Shown here: in pieces, positions 47,983 through 59,841 of the stretch
Layout: every line of letters starts with the position of its first letter
Position numbering within the stretch: position 1 is the first letter of the stretch
Notes under the pieces: generated by a model
Seen by the model: only the letters and a program-made list of their open reading frames with translations
Told to the model about the DNA's origin: nothing
Database searches by the model: none
Position numbers and translations under genes: made by a program
Source of the DNA: Beta vulgaris subsp. vulgaris
Lineage: Eukaryota; Streptophyta; Magnoliopsida; Caryophyllales; Amaranthaceae
NCBI RefSeq assembly: GCF_026745355.1
Contig: NC_079205.1
Coordinates: 62,358,915-62,422,914 of the forward strand
Length of the DNA stretch: 64,000 bases
Direction of reading: 5' to 3'

Positions 47983-48972
47983 TCTTGTGAGAAACCGCCT
48001 AATTTTAACTTAAAATTACGCACGGCCCAAGTCCAATATTAAGAGTAGTACATGTCATTTTTTTTTTTAATATAGTGACTAGTTTAATCTATTTAGAGAC
48101 CACGTTAATTAAAAATACTTTATAAAAAAACCCTAGCCTCCCCTCTTTTTTTCTCTCTCTCAAACCCTAGCCTCCCTTACCCTTTCTTCATCAATTAGGG
48201 GCTGCCATGGATGTTTTCATCCATGGTAAGCCCCTTTTCCCTTTTATTTCCAGTTTTTAATTCATTTTAGTGTTTGTTCAATAAATTAGTCTCTCTTTAT
48301 GAGAGTTTCTCAAAACCTATTATGGGGTTTTTAGTTTCTGTTTTGGAAATCTCCTTCTCCCCTATGGGAGTTGTGAGTATGGTTCTTTTGCTTTTAGGTA
48401 TGAGAAATTATTCTCATTGGTTGAAGTTCGAGACTCAACATGAAGGTATTGGAATCTCGGATGCAGTCAACCTGACTCGATCAATAATGTTCTTCCTAAA
48501 CTATATCAAAATGATAGACTTCCTCATCAATAGCTGTTTGATTCAGCAAATACAAGAGGGTTGTGCTGTATTGTTCGATCTGGTTCATTGTAGTTTCTTC
48601 GAAGACAAATTTGATTTAGTCTTGTTTAATTGTATCTTGTTTTTACTTTAATACCTATTGTAGATGTCGTTTGGCCTTCAATTAATGAAATTTCTCTTTC
48701 AAAAAAAAAGGGACCACGTTAATCTATTTCTTGACCAGTTTATTCTATTCAGTAATGACATTCTTAAATCCATTTTGTGACTAGTTTAATCTGTTCGTTA
48801 AAACTACCGAGTTATTTTTTAAAATTATCTGTTGTAGTTCGATAATCAAGAAAAAAAGGAAGGAGAAGAGATCGGATGACTATAGTGTTGGGTTAGAGTG
48901 AAATGGAATAGGATTCTTAGAAAAATCCAGTCTTAAATTCGTCTAATTTTATGTTAAAATTAGACGGCCTAT
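47983..48972. mobile_element. AGACGGTC-family MITE, copy 4, split by a non-LTR insertion
   Basis: TCTTGTGAGAAACCGCCTAA at the left and TAAAATTAGACGGCC at the right, with the family's inner phrases (GCCCAAGTCCAATATTAAGA, ATAGTGACTAGTTTAATC) on both sides of the insertion at 48110-48711. Confidence 0.7.
48098..48723 (+). mobile_element. Non-LTR retrotransposon-type insertion with 12-bp target duplication
   Basis: The insert 48110-48711 is flanked by GACCACGTTAAT at 48098-48109 and 48712-48723. It ends with TTAATGAAATTTCTCTTTC plus a short A-run, like the 3' ends of plant LINEs, and begins with CCCTAGCCTCCC phrases, as in LINE leaders. A 125-residue open frame at 48274-48651 resembles no family I know. 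It may be a 602-bp internally deleted LINE or a retro-copied transcript. Confidence 0.75.
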
Positions 48973-49441
48973 TCTGATACTTTGTGTACCACAATAATTA
49001 CTTATTTTGTACTTTATCTAAATACTTGTCACTGTTTGATTTTTGTGTCATTTAAACATTATTTTTGACCATTTTTTGTGATTTTTATGTATGAAAAAAT
49101 ATAGTTATGCGAGATCTTGCTCATTTCGTTATGATATGTACTTTAAAATATCAACTTTTTAAAATTTTTTATTATAGTGAATAAGAAATATTAGTCGACA
49201 AAAGTTATATGTTAACAAGCGTGTCGGAACTTGTGTTAGTACCTTTAGAGCTGTATTGCATTTTCTTTTTCTCTGTTGATACAAATATAACATTTCTATA
49301 GACTATAGTTGCTCTTTGAAGTGAAATTTTCTCATCCCAACAAAACCCAAAAAAAAAAAAAAAGACCTTAAATACCTTCTACAGTTCTATGCTTTACATA
49401 AAAATATTACTCATTATATGTTTCGTGAAACAAATGTTGAA
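48973..49441. other. Spacer between HPAT copies (3' side of copy B)
   Basis: AT-rich and holds the 3' UTR of copy B. No gene seen. Confidence 0.4.
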
Positions 49442-52400
49442 TCAATGATTTTCCCAACCAGGTATATTGGCCATAGCTTCATTCACCATCTTTACTAATC
49501 TTACCTGCACCCAAATTCAACACACACATCTCAAAAAGTTATATGGGTCTCTCCATGTTAATAAACTGAAATAAAGTCATGTCATCATGTGGTTGTTTTG
49601 ATGTTTTCGATTACTATCAATACACACAAGCTTTATAATGTGTTGCATTGCACAACAAATAACCTCTCTATTATGATAGCATAGGTGTTATATACTTGTA
49701 TTTAGGACCACCTATGATAGAGATATGGTTGCATGTACGGAAAGGCCTCTGAGTGAGTGACCCTCTGCAAGAGTAGCGTAGAGGAAATTCTTCTTTACCA
49801 TGGAGTTCCCAAAAGAGGGTCCCAAAAAAGTTGTACATAAACTCTTGTACATAATAATTGGCATCGGCCGTGTAGACAACTCGGGTAGGGCACGGGCCAA
49901 GCAAGGCATGCTCAGTTCATGCCCGTGTTAGGCTGCCAAAATCAAACCCAAGGCCCAGACATGTTGTGTCATAAAAGTCAATTGAATTGTGCCTTGATGA
50001 CTTGGTCTAAAATTTGTGATTTTAATGTGGTTTTTCGGGTTGAAGTTCGTGTTAGGTGTTGTACCATACTTTCTCATCCAAAATTGTGGCCTAATACGCA
50101 AATATTGTTCTTTGCATGCTATGCCTCGTTGTATCATGTTGTGCCATACTAGCTAGATTGTACACCAAGCTTGGCTTGGCTCACTTGTTGCGAATTCTCT
50201 CTCATGACCTCAAGGTGAAGGATTCAAATCCCATAACTAGATTGTACTACGTTCTAACTCGGCCAACGCCTTTGTCATTATGTGTATAATGACTTTTCTT
50301 CTTTATCTTTTGAAGGTGATTATGGTATTAAAACAAGTTGTTATATTATGCAAATGGTTACATTAGATACATACCACTGACTCAGGAACTCCAGGGGGAG
50401 GCATTGTAAGATTCTTCGGCGGAGGACTATTCAGATACAATCTCTTGTCAAAGCGCCATTCACCAATCTTTCCATAAGTTAGCTCTCCCTGCGTTATTGT
50501 TGATTTGATATAGCAAAAAAACCAACTCAATATAGAGCATTACTTACAAAGTAATCTAAGGACATATAAATAACATATGCATGACTAATACCTTCATAGT
50601 ATAATCACAACCATAAGTATAATGGATGATGTAACTTTTGCCAACTTCCAAGTCCCATGGAGGTTGGACCATGAAATTTTTGTAAAGATTATGCTTCACC
50701 CCATGCAATGCTGAAGCTATGGCATACCCGTACCTTCACACAAGCCGCACATTAGCATTAGTCTCAACTCTCAAGCATCCCATTTTTAACACTATTATCG
50801 GATTGTTGTAGCGTTCCAAGCCATAATTTGGTTAACTCTTTCTAATCATGCCATTTTAACCAAACAAAAAAAGCAGAGGTGGCTACTAGGCCCAATTTGG
50901 GATCTAAGCTACTTTGTTCTCGATCGATCTGTGGTGAACTTAGCCCCGAACAATCTACCTATTGGGTGGGTGGTGGTCGAGCACCCAATCCTACTCGACT
51001 CGACTCGACACACCCAAGCCCAACCTGAGTGGCACATAACCAAGCTAGCCTACCTAACTTAATGTGTGGTCATATGTCCTGTTTTTCTCTTACAATTTTT
51101 GAACCCAACACATTCCACACATTGGCCACTTCTATTAAAATATATTGTATGTAAAAGGATAGTAGAGACTTTTACTAATCTTACACATGTATTGTAAACC
51201 CTATATATATTGAATATCAGGCTTAACCTAATCAGGTTAACACAATTATTCTCCACACTTGTACATAATATTCTTAAATGAAATATAGTCATTGAAGGTG
51301 AAAAAATAGAAAGTAACTTACATTTCTTGAACCCAACCGAAGGTATGATCTGCCTCATGATCACTCTTTATTCGTAATGAAACGTTCAACCATGTAGGCG
51401 CAATTTCTTTCAAAAGAGACTGAGAGAATAAATACATTCTTGTAATAAGAAACTAATGACATTTTTTGGATGTCTTTCAGTAATAATTTCAATGCTAATG
51501 TACCTTTGTTATTATGGATGGGGAGTTTCCAATTGGATCCACATTCGAAATGGAGCCTTTCGGATAAAACTTCCTTATGATCTTCTCGTTTTCAGCGGGT
51601 TTGATGTAGAAAAACGGGTATGCTGCCGGGTTTTTCTCATGTGCTAAGTTAGGCAAGGGCTTTACAAATATATGATCTGGTTCAGCCATCAAGACATATC
51701 TACAACAAAGATTGGTAAATTTGTTGCTTATCACAATATCGACAAAACAAACAAAAAGATTATGCTTGTTAACGCACAAATTTGATATCTTGAAAATATG
51801 CATCGTGGTATGTATTGTATTTACAAATTTTTGGTCAAGGTTAGAATATGAATAGTACAAAAGTAAAAAAAAATGGGAGACTCCCATGCATAAACTTATT
51901 TGATCAGTAGTCAATGTTACCAAATGTATTTCACGGGAAGTAGAAATTTCTAAGAAGTTCATCTTCGTGCATTTTTGCAAACCAGGCAATTCAATCTTAA
52001 ACTTCGTAGATTCTTCTATTTTTATATTTTTGTCAACCATAATAACATTAAGTTATATTTATAACCACTCACTCTTCTTCAATTGCTGCCTTTTCCAACC
52101 ATTGCACAAATGCCCAAGGTCTGTTTAGCACAACATATCCCTAAACAACAATTTTCCCATTTAGAACAAGCATAACATATGAAATTTTGCCAAAAATACA
52201 GCAAATATTTTTAATTAGATAGGAATATAGATTATTGTGAACTCAATTACTTAATTATTTGATGATGGATTGTGTCACCAAAACTCAAGACTTTGGAATG
52301 TAATTAAATAAATGTATTTAATTATTAATACCTAATCCATGCAATTAATATTTATTAATAATGATGGGTGTACCACAATTTTGAAAATTTGACCAGTAAC

Positions 52401-53657
52401 AGGCAGCTACTAACAGCCAACATGTACCAAATCACCAGAGAAGCAAATATCTACCTAACCAAATAACAATTCTGCAATATAATTTTATCACTTTCTGGAA
52501 AACAAAGTAGTGATATTTAAATAAAAAGATCAAATGACAAAACAAAAATAAGTAAATAAAAATTAGGTCAGTACCAGAATCCTTTCCAGAGTGGATTATC
52601 CAGTATAGAACATTCTCATTATTGGTTAATATATTGATTATATTTTATTTTATAATATAAAATTAGAATTTCAAAATATATATTTGTACTTTTAATTTAT
52701 TAATAAGCGGCCCAATATTATCTTCATTTCACATTACCTTTGGCTCAGTTTGGGGAAACATTTTAGCTACCTTAAATTATAAGGTTCTAACATATTTTAG
52801 GTGCTAAAATGATTAGTAGTGTTTGGGAAGCACTTAAAATAAAATTTGAGGTAGCTAATATAAAATGACTTAAATGATAAGTTAAAAAGCATACCTTTTC
52901 AAAATCAGGTGACTGAAATTTTGAAAATCTTTCCAAAATTTTGACAATAACTAATTTTGCCAAAGTAATTTATCAACTTAATCAACTAATTTTGCCAAAG
53001 AATTAAACTAATCAGTTACCTTATCAGTTTCAACTTTATCTTATCAGTTTCAGTTAACTTATCAATTTCAGTTTATTTTCAGCTAGTAATGCCAAACAGA
53101 GCCGATAATTGAACTGCCCCTTGGTTTGCAATATAATTGACCATAATGTATAAAGTAAAATGACCTAAACTACAAAATAACAAATTGCAATAACAAGAGA
53201 CAAACTTAAACCAAAAGCAAAGCAATTAAAAAGTATGATAACTCACCTGGTCAAGGCCATGAGGGAGAGGATCCACAACAAAAGAAGGTATCTCCTCCAT
53301 CAAATTATCGGGTTTACCCGAATGCAAAACCCGGGTAAACCCGCCCATATCCGACCCGGGTAAATTCTTAACCCTCTTATACCAATAATACATTATCCTG
53401 CATTGCCATTTGCTATAAGGTTCACTAGTAGCCGTTACTACAACATGAAACTTCGGGTTCGGGTCTCCAGCCCGTTTCCGATACTCGGGCATCTCCATAA
53501 CCGGGTCAACCCGACCCGTTTCATGATCACCCAATCTTTTGGGTTGGTCTTTTATCAACCAAAATTTAGAAATATTATAAGTGGCAAAACAAAACACAAT
53601 CGCTAGTGCCACCAATAAAGACAGAGCTCCACTGTTTATGCTTTTCTTATTTTTCAT
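49442..53657 (-). CDS. HPAT: Hydroxyproline O-arabinosyltransferase, tandem copy B
   Basis: Same family as copy A. Exons: 53247-53657, 52073-52140, 51504-51699, 51322-51419, 50592-50733, 50375-50488, 49442-49504; 1092 bp, 363 residues, all borders GT-AG and in phase. Exon 5 (142 bp) equals exons 5 and 6 of copy A joined (70 + 72 bp), so the intron after MVQ is absent. A type II anchor lies at about residues 10-30. The blocks FHVVVTATSEPYSKWQCRIM, GSDMGGFTRVLHSG, YVLMAEPDHIFVKPLPNL, MVQPPWDLEVGKSYIIHYT and GEWRFDKR keep the family consensus better than copy A; PPWD is intact. The protein ends near NIPGWENH. Exon lengths 2-4 and 7-8 are identical to copy A, which supports tandem duplication. 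Confidence 0.92.
49660..50270. other. HPAT-B last intron, repeat-like content
   Basis: This part of the 870-bp intron carries GGGCACGGGCC and AAGGCCCAGACAT phrases and a B-box-like GGATTCAAATCCC at about 50219, so it probably contains decayed hAT- or SINE-like DNA. Ends could not be defined. Confidence 0.3.
52740..53104. mobile_element. MITE with GGCTCTGTTTGG ends in HPAT-B intron 1
   Basis: GGCTCAGTTTGGGGAAAC at the left and GTAATGCCAAACAGAGCC at the right are inverted. The right half recurs at 33688-33945. Ends of this kind are common in PIF/Harbinger MITEs, but no TTA/TAA duplication was seen. Confidence 0.65.
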
Positions 53658-54376
53658 TTCTGTGATTCCCTCAAATTTTCAATGATTTCTGCAAAGTATA
53701 TAATAATAAAATTGTGATAAATTGATGGTTGAAATTAATAAAATTCAATGAATAATATGATTATAAGAAAAATGGGTAAATTTGCATGAATAAAGTAAAT
53801 TTTTGTTGTTTTTTTGAGGTGTGCATGAATGAAGTAAATTTTATGGAGGTTTAAAGATGAATTATAGGTGGGTTGTTAGGTGAGATCATAAGCAACTACA
53901 TTAAATGTTTGAAATTTTCAAGAATTTCTTTGATTATGAATTTTGTAACCAAAGCATTTATTACAAACTAGGAAAAATATGGTCATATATATAAAATAAA
54001 TGAGGATATATACCTGGGAATTTTGATAGATGAAGAAATTGAAGATGGAGAATTTGCAGAAGAAATTTGCAAAAGCTGGAAAAAGGTGGAAGCTTGAAAT
54101 GTGAAACTGTTAGTATCACATGAATATTGATGTAGGACTTTGATGACAAAAAAATGAGAGTGAAGAAGAAAAATCAAAATGAAGTCACCCCCTTCTAAAA
54201 CGTTTTGAATAGTAGTAATCTTACTTGACAAATGGGCAAAATTTTTATTCTCCAAGTCTACAGATAAACAGTTGATTCAGCTCAAAGCTTAGTCTTGTAC
54301 ACTACGACTTGAGTGGATTAGGTTTACAATAATTTATTATACACTGAAACTGATTTTATCAGATAAAAACTAACTA
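53658..54376. other. Upstream region of HPAT copy B
   Basis: Probable promoter and 5' leader. A CACCTTTTTCCAGC-type pyrimidine-rich stretch on the minus strand near 54070 could be part of a leader. No confident core promoter. Confidence 0.35.
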
Positions 54377-54630
54377 CTTCCTCAGTCCTAAATTAGTTGC
54401 TACATTTTGACCGTAGACACTATTCACGTCATAACTTTGACTATTTTTTACTCCATATACATAAAAAACAGAGTCATATTGGATCTTGTTTGATTTGTCA
54501 CAATTTGTATTTTTCAAATATATAAGTTTTATAATTTTTTCGTATATGTAACTCAAGATATCAGTGTTTGAAGTTGCATCTCGTAAACCGTGAAAAATCA
54601 AATGTAGCAACTAATTTAGGACGGAGGGCG
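54377..54630. mobile_element. Stowaway-type MITE, 254 bp
   Basis: CTTCCTCAGTCCTAAATTAG and CTAATTTAGGACGGAGGGCG with TA outside, and inverted inner arms (TTGCTACATTTTGACC / AAATGTAGCAA). Confidence 0.85.
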
Positions 54631-54815
54631 TATATTAGAAAGACATTGATTATAATATTATATTATACGGAAACTGACTATATATATTAGAAAATTATTT
54701 ATATGATACATAAACTAACTTTTTTTTGGGTACATAGGAAGGGCACAACCCTGACAAAAGCTAACTGAAGTATATTAGATGAAAAATGACTAGTATATCA
54801 AATAAAAATTAACTA

Positions 54816-54906
54816 ATTTCTCTGTAACATAATAACTATAACAAATGAATATTTTAAACTTCATAAATAATACTCATTTGTTGCAATTATTATATTACAA
54901 AGGAAG
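54816..54906. mobile_element. 91-bp Stowaway-like hairpin MITE
   Basis: AATTTCTCTGTAACATAATA and TATTATATTACAAAGGAAG are inverted, with TA outside; inner arms ACAAATGAATATT / AATACTCATTTGT. Confidence 0.7.
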
Positions 54907-54909
54907 TAT

Positions 54910-56050
54910 ATCATATGGTTTCTAGTGCAAGACAAGTTATTATAAACTTGTTAAATTCAAGTTTTTTAAGTCTTGGATTAGCGTGTTTTATAGTCAATGT
55001 ATCCTGACCTATCCGAAATTATAATATATTTTTAACTTATCAAAATGTATTTGAAATTACGATAATGTTATATATTAGGGCTACATATAAGCATTAAATA
55101 TGTGTCTTAAAATGGAAACAGTTTATGAATTCATGACAAAATTTCACATCATTTGAGGTAATTAATGCTTAATTCAAATTTTTATTTCTATAATCTACTT
55201 ATATATAACCCTAAAAGTTATGTATATCATTTTCCTTGAAATTATCTAATAAGACTTATTAAACTTGACACGTATTCTTTGATCATTAATGTAATTTTGT
55301 TTTGAAAGATAATCATCAATGTATTTAATTACACATGAGTGAAAGTTATAAAATTTTGAAAATACACAGACGAATTAAGAAAGATCTTAATTCTTACTTT
55401 GACTATATTTACTTAAATGTATGACAAGCTAAGACTTATGTGCATAACAGCATAATGTCTTATGTCACAATGGTCCATTTGAAAAAAAACAAAAGAAGAA
55501 CGTATTTTGTGGGACAGATACCAAATAAAATTCTCTAGATTCTTTAATGAGCGATGTGAAAACTAGCTATAGAGCAATTATTTTAGACTTGAGAGAGCAG
55601 CATAGGTTGTATATGAAAATAAAATGAGTTTCCATTATGCTAATCATCTATCTATTGAAACTAACAAAAGAATAATAGTAATTACTTTTCTTAATATATT
55701 CTTGTAACATGCTTCTTCTGTCTTTATATACTCGCAACATCGAAATGTGCATAAGGATTAAGACGATGAAATACATAAAAAAAAACCCAAAATGCTATGA
55801 AAAAAAGAGAGAGAATATAGTGCCAAAAAAAGTTAATATTGTAAACAATAAAAAGAAAATAATCTGCAAATAAAAACTGTTGCAAGAATTAAAAAATTGA
55901 CGAAGTGTATATATATATTTCAAAAAAAAATGAAAACTGATAACAAAAAACGATATCATATTTTAAATTTTAGTGGATGTTCGTTACAAAAGCAGTGAAA
56001 TTTAGAATTTGGGAGTTTTATTATATATAAAAACCATGGATCAAAAAAAC
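54910..56050. other. AT-rich intergenic DNA
   Basis: No gene recognised. A degenerate Stowaway-like pair of ends (TTCTTCTGTCTTTATATACT and TTGACGAAGTG) is at about 55711-55907. Confidence 0.4.
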
Positions 56051-56094
56051 AAAATGAAAAAAAAAGGGATTGATCTGTGATTGGATCAGGGGAT

Positions 56095-56166
56095 TGAACC
56101 TGACGTGAATCGAACACGCAACCTTCTGATCTGGAGTCAGACGCGCTACCATTGCGCCACAGATCC
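56095..56166 (-). tRNA. tRNA-Trp (CCA)
   Basis: On the minus strand the gene starts GGATCTGTGGCGCAATGG, has anticodon stem-loop CTGACTCCAGATCAG with CCA, T-arm GTGTTCGATTCAC, acceptor 3' strand CAGGTTC and discriminator A. Length 72, no intron. Nine T residues on the same strand, 30 nt downstream (plus positions 56057-56065), fit a Pol III terminator. It lies about 200 bp downstream of the ABCG gene on the same strand. Confidence 0.96.
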
Positions 56167-56364
56167 GTTGATGTTAATTATCCGCAATAATGTACACTAG
56201 ATTACACAGTTTACAAGATTTACATAAAAATGATGAAAAGTTACAAAACAATATTTTCTATTCAACATTTTTTTTAATAAAAGGTAAAAAAATAATATTA
56301 GGACCGAGAGAAAATTCTAACGCATCGTTTACAACAATGATTTTCTATTCAGCGAAAAAATCAA

Positions 56365-58332
56365 CTATAGAGTAGTAGTTGTAACTCGACGGGCCAAAAT
56401 GACCCAACAAATAACCCTATACAACAAGAAATATCCAATCATAATCCCAACATTTTCCCACCTAATATCTCTATCTAGCCCTCTACTAATTAAAACATCA
56501 TTTCCATTCATCAAACAACTACTATTATGATCATTATTTGCCCAAGAAAAACAATCATTTCTCATACCCCAATATTCATTCACAATCAATGAATCCAAAG
56601 GGTACCTATACAAAGAAACATAATACATAAATACCCAATACTTTGGTATAATCTCTTTTGGTATAAAATAGCCTGAAAACAAGAAGAAAGCTCCAAGAAC
56701 AGTGCAAATAAGCGAGTTTCCGGCTATAAAATCGGGCGAAATCGAGCTTAAGAACATGACTAGTGAGCTAGCCATTGAGATTATTAGCCAAACTGTGAAG
56801 ACAAAGAAGGAGAATGCTTGGATTGAAGGGTTTAAGCCTACAATCCAATACACAGGAACAGAGAAAAGTAGAGCAATTACAAGCAAAAAAGGAAGGAAAA
56901 TGAGGGTATTTGCTATCATATAAGATGACATTTTGTAAGCTTTTCTTGATGATTCTTTCATTATTACCTTTCTTTCTTGGAGGTAAATTGGTAATGCTTC
57001 GACGGTCGACGAAAGTAGGAAGCTTAGACTGAAGGCAAAGAGGCCTAATCTTTCTCCTACACCGATTTCGTCTTTCCCTAATTTGTGATACACACTTCCT
57101 AGCCCAAAACCTGCTACAAGAGCTTGCATTGTTCTTGCAAGAAATAGTTGTTTTGTTCTATAGATTACTTTCCAAAATCTTGAAGAAAGGATAATTATCT
57201 CAAACACCCAATTGTAGAAATACCCTTTAATTCCTTCATCATTTGTTGATGATGATATTGATTGTTGAAAATCGAATTTCTCAATTTGGTTCCTAAATGT
57301 GGAAGAAGAGGGATTATTAGGTTGTTTGAGTTGTGAAATTGATTGGTTTTTATCTTCTAGTTTGGAAATAATCTCCATTGCAAACTCAAGTGCATTTAAT
57401 TGTAAAGGAATTTGATAACCCAATTGAGAAATCCTTTCCTCAAGCAATTCAAGGCTTCCATTATGAACAACCCACCCATGTGATAGGATCAAGAAGTGGG
57501 AAATGTGCCTAAACATTCGATAACTCGGTTGATGTATCGAAAAAATGATAGTCTTTTGATTCGATTTCGACACCATGGAAGAAAGCAACTCAATCACTTG
57601 AAGTGCTGAGGAGCTATCTAGCCCTGAAGTAGGCTCATCTAGGAGTAAGATTGGAGGATCATGGATCAATTCGACACCAATCGAGACTCGTTTTCGCTCT
57701 CCTCCGGAAATTCCCCTATTTTCTTCATCACCCACAAAGCTATCTGCAACTTGGAGAAGCCCAAGTTCTTGTAACAAGGTATCTACTCTGTTTTTTCTCT
57801 CTTTAGAATTTAACTGTCTTAACTGAAATTTGGCGCGAAACATTAAAGTTTCTCTAACGGTAAGTAAAGGGAGTAAATCATCTTCTTGGGCTACATACCC
57901 ACATAAAGTTCTCAATTGGGTTGGGCTTGTTATTGGGCTTTCATTTAATGAGATTGAATTTGGGTCAAATTCTCTCTTTTTAACTCTACCTGATATAACT
58001 CTAAGTAGGGTTGATTTCCCGGTCCCACTTGGGCCCACAACTGCTAACATTTGTGAGCTTTGGGCTGTAAAAGAAACTGATTTAAGAATTTTAATATTGG
58101 GCTTGGTTCTATGAAATGGGCCCCCATTTTGGTGGAGGGTGTAGGAGAGGTTTTTGACACTTAGCTTATAAGCCGCGGCGGAGTGCACCTTGGTTGCTGG
58201 TGGTGGCGGAGAATGGTGGCCCGAGGAGGACGACGAGGAGGAGCAACCGGATAATTCTTCATTCGAATCGGAGGTCGAGAAAAGGATTATTGAGTCATCT
58301 TCTGTGATGGGTTGCTTAAAGCATTTTGCCAT
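56365..58332 (-). CDS. ABCG half-transporter (WBC type, ABCG4/8/23-like), intronless
   Basis: ABCG half-size transporters dimerise in the plasma membrane and export lipids, hormones or other hydrophobic compounds with ATP. The 655-residue protein has its nucleotide-binding domain first: Walker A GPSGTGKST (100-108), Q-loop AQED (148-151), signature ISGGERKRVS (208-217), Walker B ILLLDEP (228-234) and H-loop histidine (267). Six membrane helices follow from about residue 385, with the family's FLLSSTVEALPIYLQER and FFLFSGYFIPKE blocks. A serine/proline-rich N-terminal tail (28-46) is variable. Absence of introns and the C-terminal region (SSCLMNGNDVL, IGYFLLYRVICW) resemble the ABCG4/8/23 group as I recall it; the substrate cannot be told from sequence. 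The start at 58332 is the first ATG of the frame, and a TATA box lies about 60 bp upstream. Confidence 0.93.
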   Translation of the reverse strand: MAKCFKQPITEDDSIILFSTSDSNEELSGCSSSSSSSGHHSPPPPATKVHSAAAYKLSVKNLSYTLHQNGGPFHRTKPNIKILKSVSFTAQSSQMLAVVGPSGTGKSTLLRVISGRVKKREFDPNSISLNESPITSPTQLRTLCGYVAQEDDLLPLLTVRETLMFRAKFQLRQLNSKERKNRVDTLLQELGLLQVADSFVGDEENRGISGGERKRVSIGVELIHDPPILLLDEPTSGLDSSSALQVIELLSSMVSKSNQKTIIFSIHQPSYRMFRHISHFLILSHGWVVHNGSLELLEERISQLGYQIPLQLNALEFAMEIISKLEDKNQSISQLKQPNNPSSSTFRNQIEKFDFQQSISSSTNDEGIKGYFYNWVFEIIILSSRFWKVIYRTKQLFLARTMQALVAGFGLGSVYHKLGKDEIGVGERLGLFAFSLSFLLSSTVEALPIYLQERKVIMKESSRKAYKMSSYMIANTLIFLPFLLVIALLFSVPVYWIVGLNPSIQAFSFFVFTVWLIISMASSLVMFLSSISPDFIAGNSLICTVLGAFFLFSGYFIPKEIIPKYWVFMYYVSLYRYPLDSLIVNEYWGMRNDCFSWANNDHNSSCLMNGNDVLISRGLDRDIRWENVGIMIGYFLLYRVICWVILARRVTTTTL

Positions 58333-58390
58333 TGCTTTGTTTTGGGGGTGTTAAGTGTACAAGTTTTTTGTTTAGGACTAAATGGCATGT

Positions 58391-58398
58391 TTTATATA
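58391..58398 (-). promoter_or_regulatory. TATA box of the ABCG gene
   Basis: TATATAAA on the minus strand about 60 bp before the ATG, implying a very short 5' leader. Confidence 0.5.
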
Positions 58399-58399
58399 C

Positions 58400-59673
58400 T
58401 TGTAAGTTTACAAATTTTGAGATTGGAAGTTGTAACAACAAAGTTTGCTTGATGGTGTTAAATTTCTAGTGTTTGGTGATCTAAGAATTGCTATGTACTT
58501 TAGCTGACTAAAAAAGAATTGTATGTGTAGGAAAAAAGGTGGAGTATATGGTTGTTATTGATTTATAGTTAACCAACATACATAAACTTAGGTTAGATTA
58601 GGTTTGAAAGTAATATGTAATTTCCAATTCTAGAGATAACTTTCCATATGACAACGTGTAGGTATTGATCACTTTCCTTAATTTAGTTTATATGGTTCTC
58701 TTTAGTAGTTGAAAATTAAATACAATTACTTTGCAAGAAGTAATTATTTAGTGAAAATTCAAGATTATTACGACAAGCTTTTAGTGATTTAGTGATTATG
58801 TCAAGTTAAAGACAAACCATACTAGACAAGTTTTTTTTTAAAAAAAATGCAAAGCAGGGTGTAAAGTTAAGATTTAAGAAAGTGGCTAGAAAGTTAGGTT
58901 TTTTTCTCTTCGTTATAAATCAACTGAACAAAAGTAAATTGATTGCGACTAAACTGAATCGAACTGTTTGTAATTGAACTGAACTGAATTGAACTGAAGT
59001 GATTGCAACTAAACTCGTGAATTCAAATGAATTGAACTGAAGATAAGTTGGGGAGAACATGCCCTCAAAGAGACATTTCCTCCATAATTAGAAGCGCTCA
59101 TATTAGTACCCTCTTGAGATTGTTAAAATTGGTTGGCTATTCGGGTTAATGAATTTGGTATCAGGTTGATTTCAGGTTATGTTATCAGCAGAATTTTATA
59201 CTTACACATAAGATAAATGGGTTGAATAATTAAAATTTTAATTATAATTGAGTTATTAGGTTAGATTATAGATTGTAAAACCTACTATTGGCACTTCGAT
59301 ATTTTAATGTTGAGAAACTAATAAACATGATTAACAAAGCAATTTTCCTCTTCTATAACAAGATGTACATTAGCGGACTAAATTCTTTTGGGAAATTAAA
59401 AATATTATTAGTTGAAAAGTAAAAATTAAATAAATTCTAAAGTTGGAACATTTTAATTTGCTCAAAGTTCCAAAAAATTTTTAGAGATTGTATGATACTA
59501 TTTTTATTTCGAAATATAAAAATTATTCTTTATAATTGGTAATAAGTCACCTCTGAAAAGATATATCTCAATTATAATTAGGCGATTTTGACTTTATTTG
59601 ATAACACTATTCAAATACTTCAAATATTCAAGGGCTCAAATATATAAGGTGTTTAAATGAATTTGTCAAAAAG
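58400..59673. other. AT-rich intergenic DNA upstream of the ABCG gene
   Basis: It includes a CAGTTCAATTC-type MITE relative at about 58915-59065, ending in GGGGAGAACATGCCCT. No gene seen. Confidence 0.45.
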
Positions 59674-59841
59674 TTTGTCTTGTAAGAGACCGTTTACTTT
59701 TAAATTAAAATTAGGCAACGGTAAGCTCAATATTAATAAGAGAATTGATTAAATAGTGACTAGATTAATTTATTTCGGTGACTAGTTTACTCCATTTAAT
59801 TGCTAGGTCTACTTTTGTATTAAAATTAGACCGTCTTTTTA
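59674..59841. mobile_element. AGACGGTC-family MITE, copy 5
   Basis: TTGTCTTGTAAGAGACCGTT at the left and AAATTAGACCGTCTTTTT at the right, with the inner phrases GTAAGCTCAATATT and AGTGACTAG shared with copy 1. Confidence 0.7.

Noticed and set aside
48274..48651. 125-residue frame between the HPAT copies as a separate gene
   Set aside because: It lies entirely within the non-LTR insertion and has no recognisable domain; treated as part of that element.
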